A DNA stretch of 19,799 nucleotides from Acidobacteriota bacterium (GTDB lineage Bacteria > Acidobacteriota > Terriglobia > Terriglobales > Acidobacteriaceae): positions 1-19,799 of the forward strand of contig JAEKKE010000080.1 in the NCBI GenBank assembly GCA_019510535.1. The letters are read 5' to 3'. This document shows positions 14,841-19,799 of the stretch, piece by piece; the stretch's first letter is position 1, and every line of letters starts with the position of its first letter. The notes below the pieces were generated by a model. The model was not told the origin of the DNA and did no database searches. It saw only the letters and a program-made list of their open reading frames with translations. Made by a program: the position numbers and the translations under genes.

Positions 14841-16811
14841 TTACTTCACTACTGGCAATTGAATAAAGCTCGCCTTGCCTGGCTGGTGCCAGATGCGTTG
14901 CTCGGCTTTCTTATAGTCTTCGGGTTTTGCGTCGAAGATGTTGGGGACGAAGGTCTGGGGGTTGCGGTCGTAGAGCGGGAACAGCGTCGACTGGACCTGC
15001 ACCATGATGCGGTGTCCGCGCTCGAAGGTGTGATTGACCTGCGGCAGGTCGAACTTTACCAACTCGGGCTCGTTTGGCTTGAAGGCTTCCGGCTTCTCGA
15101 AGCTCTTGCGGTAGCGGGCGCGGAAGATGTCGAGCGAGAGGGGCAGCTCGTATCCCTTCAACTCGTCACTGACATTTTCTGGATACACGTCGATCAGCTT
15201 CACCGCGAAGTCAGAATCAGTTCCGGAGGTAGAGGCCATCAGATTTACCACCGGTGTCCCGCTCAGGCGCAGCGGCTCCTTGAGCGGCTCGGTGACGAAG
15301 GTCAGGACATCGGGGCGGCCATCGACGAAGCGCTGATCTGTGACCAGCCAGGTACGCCAGTGGTCTTCCGAGACAGGACGGGGCAAGTAGGGCACGGGCT
15401 TTGCCGGATCAGAGGTATAGGCGGTGTACTGTTCGCTGCCTTTGGGTGCATCCCAGCTCAGCGTGCCGTTGGCGGTGAGATAGATCGGTTTGGCGCTATG
15501 CTCGCATCCGTTGTCGCAGCTTAATGGCCACTTGTCGAATCGGTCCCAGTGGTTGGCGCTGGTGTTATAGATCAGCACCGGCGGTGTATTCGCTTTGGGG
15601 GCATCGTCCACGAGGTACTGCGAGAAGAAGGGCATCATGATCTCGCGGCGGAAGTATTGGGTGGTGTCTCCGTCCCAGACGAATGGTCCGAGCGCGCGTC
15701 CTTCGCGATTCACCTGTGAGTGGAACCATGGGCCCATCACCAGGTAGTTCATGCTGTTGTTCTTGTCTTTCGGTTCCGTAGCGCGATAGCTGTGGATGGC
15801 GCCCCACATGTCTTCCTGATCCCACAAGCCCTGCAGCCACATGGTGGGAACAGTCAACGGCTTCTCGATGGAGATCTTGTCCAGAGCCTGGGCCTGCCAG
15901 AACCCGTCGTAAGCGGGATGGGACTCGACTGTTTTCCAGTACGGCAACTGGTCCATGCCATTGGCGCGGGCGTAGTCGCCGGAGGCGCCATAGTGCAGGA
16001 AGGTCGTGTACTGGTCCTCAGAGATGTGTTTCGGAGCACGGTAGGCGCCACCGCGTTGATTGGTCTGCCCGATGATGTAATCCAGCATGGTTTCGCGGAA
16101 GGCGCCGTAGTGGAACCAGTCATCACCCATCCAGCCGTCGGTCATCGGGCTTTCGGGAAGAGCGACCTTGAGGGCCGGATGCGGATTCAGCAGGGCCATC
16201 TGGACGGTGTAGCCCTCGTAGGAGGAGCCGAGCATGCCGACACGGCCGTTGGACTCGGGGACGTGCTTCACCAGCCAGTCGATGGTGTCATAGGCATCCA
16301 TAGTGTCGTCGGCACCGGTGGCGTTGTAGGGGCCGACTTGCGGTGGCGTCATCAGGTATGGACCTTCAGAGCCGTACTTGCCGCGAACATCCTGGTAGAC
16401 GCGGATCCAGCCGGCGTTGACGAAGACTTCGTCGGCGAGACCAAGTTCATCGATCATGTGGGCTGAATCCTGCTTCCCGGCGCCACGCTCGGGCGAGGCG
16501 GCGTTGCCGGTGGCGATGGGAGTGCGGGCTGCGGCGGCACGAGAGGCAGCGTTGTACGGCGTGCGCGTCAGGATGATGGGCACGTTCTTCGCGCCCTTGG
16601 GGATCACGATGACGGTGTACAGCTTAGTGCCGTCGCGCATCGGTACCATCTCGACGCGCTTGATGTAGTCCCACTCGGGCTTGATCACGGTCTCAGCCTG
16701 CTGTTTGGGCGGCGTGAACGAGGCGGGAATATCGTTGTGAATCTCAGTTGTCTGCGCAAAGGCGCAGCCTGCGGCAAAGATGGCGGCTACGGCCAGGCCG
16801 TGAAGCTTCAT
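14841..16811 (-). CDS. Secreted alpha-amino-acid ester hydrolase / CocE-NonD (S15) family hydrolase
   Basis: Alpha-amino-acid ester hydrolases cleave esters and amides of alpha-amino acids, including ampicillin-type beta-lactam side chains; relatives include cocaine esterase and X-Pro dipeptidyl peptidase. The 656 residues begin at the ATG at 16811, with AGGAGA 9 nt upstream and a signal peptide (MKLHGLAVAAIFAAGCAFA). The alpha/beta-hydrolase nucleophile is S197 in GSSYEG, the acid is D331 in LWDQED and the base is H364 in MGPWFHSQ. The acidic residues that bind the substrate amino group in characterised enzymes of this type correspond to D231 (MGDDWFHYG), E333 and D334. A C-terminal jelly-roll (from about residue 500: LRLSGTPVVNLMAS) completes the fold. 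Spacing of these residues agrees to within one residue with what I recall for the Xanthomonas enzyme. The gene lies 35 nt downstream of the ThiE-like gene. The natural substrate is unknown. Confidence 0.88.
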   Translation of the reverse strand: MKLHGLAVAAIFAAGCAFAQTTEIHNDIPASFTPPKQQAETVIKPEWDYIKRVEMVPMRDGTKLYTVIVIPKGAKNVPIILTRTPYNAASRAAAARTPIATGNAASPERGAGKQDSAHMIDELGLADEVFVNAGWIRVYQDVRGKYGSEGPYLMTPPQVGPYNATGADDTMDAYDTIDWLVKHVPESNGRVGMLGSSYEGYTVQMALLNPHPALKVALPESPMTDGWMGDDWFHYGAFRETMLDYIIGQTNQRGGAYRAPKHISEDQYTTFLHYGASGDYARANGMDQLPYWKTVESHPAYDGFWQAQALDKISIEKPLTVPTMWLQGLWDQEDMWGAIHSYRATEPKDKNNSMNYLVMGPWFHSQVNREGRALGPFVWDGDTTQYFRREIMMPFFSQYLVDDAPKANTPPVLIYNTSANHWDRFDKWPLSCDNGCEHSAKPIYLTANGTLSWDAPKGSEQYTAYTSDPAKPVPYLPRPVSEDHWRTWLVTDQRFVDGRPDVLTFVTEPLKEPLRLSGTPVVNLMASTSGTDSDFAVKLIDVYPENVSDELKGYELPLSLDIFRARYRKSFEKPEAFKPNEPELVKFDLPQVNHTFERGHRIMVQVQSTLFPLYDRNPQTFVPNIFDAKPEDYKKAEQRIWHQPGKASFIQLPVVK

Positions 16812-16846
16812 CGGCAAGTTTCTCCTGTGTGAAATATCAGAATATG

Positions 16847-17425
16847 TCAGAGGAAGAGCCGGATGCCCGCAATTCCTGCGGCTCCGGCTTCGAGGCAGGC
16901 ATTGGTGTTTACGGCGGTGATACCGCCAAGGGCAAGGACGGGAACGTGGCCGGCGGTAAGGCATGCCTGGCGGAGCAGCTCAATGCCTGAACCTTCGGCG
17001 ACGTGTTCGCCGGCGACGGACTTTTCAAAGACCGGCCCGAAGAGGAGGAAGTCGGCGTCAAGGGAGCGGCGAACGTCGTCGAGGGTGTGGCAGGAGACGC
17101 TGACGATGGCTTCGGGAAAGATGGATCGCACGTGTGCCGGGGTCAGTTCTCCCTCCCCGGAGGTCAGGTGAACGCCATGCGCTCCGGCGGCCAGGGCGAC
17201 GTCCAGGCGGCCGTTGATCAGTAGCCTGGTCCCGCTGCCGGAGAGTTGGGCGAGTATCCGGCGGGCCAGCGAAACCATCTCGGCGGCCTCTAAGTCCTTT
17301 TCTCTCAATTGCAAATAGTCGACGCCGGCCTGCGTCCAGCGACGCGCCAGATCGAGGAGGGCCTGCCGGGCGGCATGTTCCTCTGATGAAACTATCTTTC
17401 GATTGGTGATCGCACACCGTGTCAT
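16847..17425 (-). CDS. Thiamine phosphate synthase / TenI family protein with altered active site
   Basis: ThiE joins the thiazole and pyrimidine halves of thiamine; TenI, of the same TIM-barrel fold, is a thiazole tautomerase. The ATG at 17425 gives 192 residues, slightly short for ThiE (about 210); an in-frame TTG just upstream adds one residue. Family landmarks are DYLQLREKD (37-45), GAHGVHL (81-87), LLFGPVFEKS (127-136) and LALGGITAVN (164-173), the last being the phosphate-binding loop. Several catalytic positions differ from ThiE: the IND(R) magnesium motif reads INGR (70-73), the following GQxD reads TSGEGE, and the T-x-TK loop after GPVF is missing. H113 (VSCHTLDD) is where TenI carries its active-site histidine. 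TenI-type or otherwise divergent activity is therefore plausible. No good Shine-Dalgarno sequence is visible. It may form an operon with the ester hydrolase. Confidence 0.8.
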   Translation of the reverse strand: MTRCAITNRKIVSSEEHAARQALLDLARRWTQAGVDYLQLREKDLEAAEMVSLARRILAQLSGSGTRLLINGRLDVALAAGAHGVHLTSGEGELTPAHVRSIFPEAIVSVSCHTLDDVRRSLDADFLLFGPVFEKSVAGEHVAEGSGIELLRQACLTAGHVPVLALGGITAVNTNACLEAGAAGIAGIRLFL

Positions 17426-17463
17426 CAAGGTGACAGTCTAACCCCTGTGTTAGCTTAGGGTTT

Positions 17464-17493
17464 GACAACGTAGAGAAGCGACCCGTCAACGTA
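17464..17493. promoter_or_regulatory. Direct repeat in the divergent thiE-like/sthA intergenic region
   Basis: GACAACGTA (17464-17472) and GTCAACGTA (17485-17493) match at 8 of 9 bases and are spaced 21 bp start to start, two helical turns, as in a binding site for a dimeric regulator. A perfect TTGACA (17462-17467) overlaps the first copy. The nearest TATAAC (17492-17497) is 24 bp away, too far for a standard promoter. Confidence 0.3.
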
Positions 17494-17531
17494 TAACCAA
17501 ACGAGCAACCGGGGATCATCCTTAAGAGCGC

Positions 17532-18929
17532 ATGAGCAGTGTTTACGATCTGATCGTTATCGGTTCCGGCCCGGCCGGTCAGCGTGCCGCCATCCACGGC
17601 GCGAAACTTGGCAAAAGGGTGGCCTTGGTGGAGAACCGCGAGGTGGTGGGTGGCGCTTGTATCAATACAGGCACCATTCCGTCGAAGACCATGCGCGAGG
17701 CTGTGCTGCATCTCTCCGGCTATAACTACCGCTCCATCTACGGCATGAACTACCGGGTGAAAGAGCGCATCACGATGGCCGACCTGGCTTTTCGTGTGCA
17801 GCACGTTATCAAGACCGAGATTGATGTCACCCAGGCGCAGCTCTCCCGCAATAACATCGAGGTTCTGACCGGTTCCGCCGGCTTTGAAGATCCTACGCAT
17901 GTCCGTGTGACGAACTCCCGCGGATCGACGGTGTATGAGGCGGCGGCGACGCTGATCGCGACGGGAACCAAGCCGGCGACCTCGCCGAAGGTGCCCATCA
18001 ACGGCACGACCGTCATCAACTCCGACCTGGTGCTCGATCTGAAGACTCTGCCCAAGACGATGATCATCGTCGGCGGCGGTGTGATCGGTGTGGAGTACAC
18101 CTGCATGTTCGCCGCTCTCGGCGTGCGCTGCACGTTGATTGAGCGCCGTCCACGGCTGCTGGAGTTTGCCGATCAGGAGATCGTCGAATCGCTCAGCTAT
18201 CACCTCCGCGACTCGCGCGTGACCATGCGCCTGAACGAAGAGGTGGAGTCAGTGGAATCGATGGAGGACGGCACGGTGGTCGCCAACCTCGAGTCGAAGA
18301 AGAAGGTAACGGGCGATACGTTGCTGTACGCCGTCGGACGTCAGGGCAATGTCGATGAGCTGAATCTTGCGGCGATCGGTGTTGAGGCGGATAACCGCGG
18401 CCGTATTCCGGTCGATAAGGACTTCCGCACCAAGTGCCCGAATATCTTTGCCGCCGGAGACGTCATCGGTTTTCCCTCGCTGGCTTCGGTCAGCATGGAG
18501 CAGGGCCGTGTGGCTGCGGCGCGTGCGTTTGGCGACGAGACGATTCTGTCGAACCCGAGCTACTACCCGTACGGCATCTACACCATTCCCGAGATCAGCT
18601 TCATCGGTAAGACCGAGGAGCAGCTTACGGAAGAGGATGTGCCGTATGAGGTTGGTGTGGCGTACTACCGCGAGATTGCGCGCGGACAGATTCGCGGCGA
18701 TACGACGGGACGTTTGAAGCTGATCTTCCATCGCGAGAACCACTCGCTGCTGGGTGTGCACATCATCGGTGAAGGCGCTTCGGAGCTGCTGCACATTGGC
18801 CAGGCGGTGATGGCGCTGGGCGGAACGATTGAGTACTTTGTGGACACGGTCTTCAACTATCCCACGCTGGCCGAGTGCTACAAGGTGGCCGCGTTCAATG
18901 GATTGAACCGTGTGAGCAAGTTGGATTAG
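17532..18929 (+). CDS. sthA: Soluble (Si-specific) NAD(P)+ transhydrogenase
   Basis: SthA is a cytosolic flavoprotein that exchanges hydride between NADPH and NAD+, mainly to dispose of excess NADPH. The 465 residues match E. coli SthA (466). The FAD-binding GSGPAGQ is at 11-17. The region that carries the redox disulfide in dihydrolipoamide dehydrogenase reads GGACINTGTIPSK: C43 is kept but the second cysteine is T48, as in SthA. The second nucleotide site is IIVGGGVIGVEY. AAGDVIGFPSLASVSMEQGR and PYGIYTIPEISFIGKTEEQL are typical of SthA, as is the C-terminal TIEYFVDTVFNYPTLAE, which lacks the His-Pro-Thr pattern of disulfide reductases. Start: ATG at 17532, with AAGAG just upstream. It is divergent from the thiE-like gene and ends in its own terminator, so it is probably monocistronic. 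Confidence 0.95.
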   Translation: MSSVYDLIVIGSGPAGQRAAIHGAKLGKRVALVENREVVGGACINTGTIPSKTMREAVLHLSGYNYRSIYGMNYRVKERITMADLAFRVQHVIKTEIDVTQAQLSRNNIEVLTGSAGFEDPTHVRVTNSRGSTVYEAAATLIATGTKPATSPKVPINGTTVINSDLVLDLKTLPKTMIIVGGGVIGVEYTCMFAALGVRCTLIERRPRLLEFADQEIVESLSYHLRDSRVTMRLNEEVESVESMEDGTVVANLESKKKVTGDTLLYAVGRQGNVDELNLAAIGVEADNRGRIPVDKDFRTKCPNIFAAGDVIGFPSLASVSMEQGRVAAARAFGDETILSNPSYYPYGIYTIPEISFIGKTEEQLTEEDVPYEVGVAYYREIARGQIRGDTTGRLKLIFHRENHSLLGVHIIGEGASELLHIGQAVMALGGTIEYFVDTVFNYPTLAECYKVAAFNGLNRVSKLD

Positions 18930-18944
18930 GGATTTGGAGTTGAG

Positions 18945-18975
18945 AAAATGCCTGCCTCGTTGAGGCAGGCATTTT
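18945..18975 (+). terminator. Intrinsic terminator of sthA
   Basis: AAAATGCCTGCCTC (18945-18958) and GAGGCAGGCATTTT (18962-18975) form a perfect 14-bp stem with a GTT loop, followed by TGTTTTATGG. It begins 16 nt after the sthA stop. The A-rich base also allows it to work from the minus strand. Confidence 0.92.
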
Positions 18976-19102
18976 TGTTTTATGGACACCTAGCACGAGT
19001 TTTCCCCGTGTCGCCGGAGAGGCCATAGATGTGGCTTTGGGCTCCGAAGAACCCATGTTTGTTGCCGCGCGGTGCGCCACAAGTCCCGCCTAAATACGGA
19101 AC

Positions 19103-19663
19103 CTACATCTTAGCCGGGGCCGCGGCGGTTATCTTATGACCTGTCGCTTCTTCAACGACCGCAAACTCTCCACCGTTCTGCGACATCTCGAGCTTGAACG
19201 TGTACTCGGTATTGGATACCTCCTTGATGGTGACGCGCACACTGATCTTGGCGTCGCCCATCCTGGATTCGGCGGTCCAGTTCCAAGTGTCTCCGTTCAC
19301 CGTGCCTTTCGAATCGATAACTTCGCCCGTGCTGGTGAACTCATGGTAGGTGTAAACCTTCTCATTTGGGTCATATCCCATAAAGGAGACGCCCTTCTCT
19401 GGCCCCATCGGCCCTGTGCCTTCGGAGTGGCACATGACGAAGAAGCCGCCCGAGTACCATTCGCACTTTTCCGTGGAGGTGAACTTGCCTCCGGGCATTG
19501 ACCCGAATGGTTTGGCTTCGCCCTCCACTTTCCACGTGCCAACGTTATAGTCGAGCTTCTTCACCTCAGGCCCTGGCTTTGGTGGGCCCTGAGGCGCCTG
19601 TGCTTGGAGTGATGTAGCAAGAAGCATCGTGCAAACCGCGAGCAGTACAGTCATTTTCTTCAT
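19103..19663 (-). CDS. Secreted DUF1579-like protein of unknown function
   Basis: The protein is 186 residues long. The ATG at 19663 is chosen because AGGAGG (19674-19669) lies 5 nt upstream and because it directly begins a signal peptide (MKKMTVLLAVCTMLLATSLQAQA); an in-frame GTG at 19720 would bury the signal. The mature part starts with a Pro/Gly-rich segment, then LDYNVGTWKVEGEAK, followed by alternating strands with many aromatic and Gly residues (FMGYDPNEKVYTYHEF, NGDTWNWTAESRMGD). This fits the DUF1579 type, a probable beta-barrel often seen in secreted acidobacterial and planctomycete proteins. I see no catalytic signature, and the two cysteines near residues 68 and 78 (EKCEWY, VMCHSE) could form a disulfide. 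Function unknown; the family call is moderately sure. Confidence 0.75.
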   Translation of the reverse strand: MKKMTVLLAVCTMLLATSLQAQAPQGPPKPGPEVKKLDYNVGTWKVEGEAKPFGSMPGGKFTSTEKCEWYSGGFFVMCHSEGTGPMGPEKGVSFMGYDPNEKVYTYHEFTSTGEVIDSKGTVNGDTWNWTAESRMGDAKISVRVTIKEVSNTEYTFKLEMSQNGGEFAVVEEATGHKITAAAPAKM

Positions 19664-19742
19664 AATCGCCTCCTGAATCGGCCCCGCCGTGGGTGTAGGC
19701 GGATGGAAAGCCGTGTTCACGGCGCGGTGGAGCGTGCGAGGA

Positions 19743-19770
19743 ATGATACATCCGGTCTCTAAAATTTCAA
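19743..19770 (-). promoter_or_regulatory. Probable promoter of the DUF1579 gene
   Basis: On the minus strand TTGAAA (19770-19765) is followed after 16 bp by TATCAT (19748-19743), five of six matches in each box. Transcription would start near 19736, giving a leader of about 73 nt. The leader contains a GCCGTG/CACGGC inverted repeat (19710-19723) and a CCGCC/GGCGG hairpin (19684-19702) before the strong Shine-Dalgarno sequence. Confidence 0.5.
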
Positions 19771-19799
19771 CAGAACAATTGCTCTGACTTCGCGGTCTT

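Noticed and set aside
14811..14860. AACTGGCAAC repeats as a CRISPR-like or iteron array.
   Set aside because: Only two full copies and one partial copy, with irregular spacing and the third inside a coding region.
17532..18929. Annotation as dihydrolipoamide dehydrogenase or mercuric reductase.
   Set aside because: The second redox cysteine is Thr and the C-terminal His-containing motif is missing, while long segments match SthA.

Overview
The window (about 58-60% G+C by eye) looks like chromosomal core sequence from a Gram-negative soil bacterium. The most likely group is Acidobacteriota, class Terriglobia (Terriglobus, Granulicella or Edaphobacter type). This is inferred from the mix of genes: a HAD-UbiA fusion, a twin RND pump with low-complexity inserts, a secreted DUF1579 protein, and secreted M28 and S15-type hydrolases. 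No marker gene settles it. I see no rRNA, tRNA, insertion sequence, integrase, prophage or CRISPR array.

Left part (1-4921). The first 33 codons of folP run off the left edge on the minus strand. Only 24 bp away and divergent is a PBP4-type D-Ala-D-Ala carboxypeptidase gene (dacB). It is broken by a perfect 80-bp tandem duplication that contains the catalytic SxxK codons; removing one copy restores a 533-residue protein. Next is a secreted M28 zinc peptidase. It converges on pheS (minus strand), with a strong shared terminator framed by inverted copies of an AT-rich repeat.

Middle (4922-14840). A HAD-UbiA fusion gene (minus) lies upstream of pheS. Divergent from it is a three-gene efflux operon: a membrane fusion protein overlapping the first RND transporter by ATGA, then a second RND transporter 12 nt later. 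This is the MdtABC layout without an outer-membrane channel or regulator gene. The operon ends at a strong terminator preceded by another copy of the AT-rich repeat.

Right part (14841-19799). A minus-strand pair encodes a ThiE/TenI-family protein and, 35 nt downstream, a secreted alpha-amino-acid ester hydrolase with all expected catalytic residues. Divergent from the pair is sthA (soluble transhydrogenase), ending at a textbook terminator. A minus-strand DUF1579 secreted protein with its own promoter closes the window.

I did not find a clearly new multi-gene system. The points most worth checking are the 80-bp duplication in dacB, the dispersed TTGAATGATTGAA-type intergenic repeats beside terminators, the low-complexity inserts in the pump proteins, the HAD-UbiA fusion, alternative RNA pairings between ubiA and pheS, and the degenerate ThiE active site.
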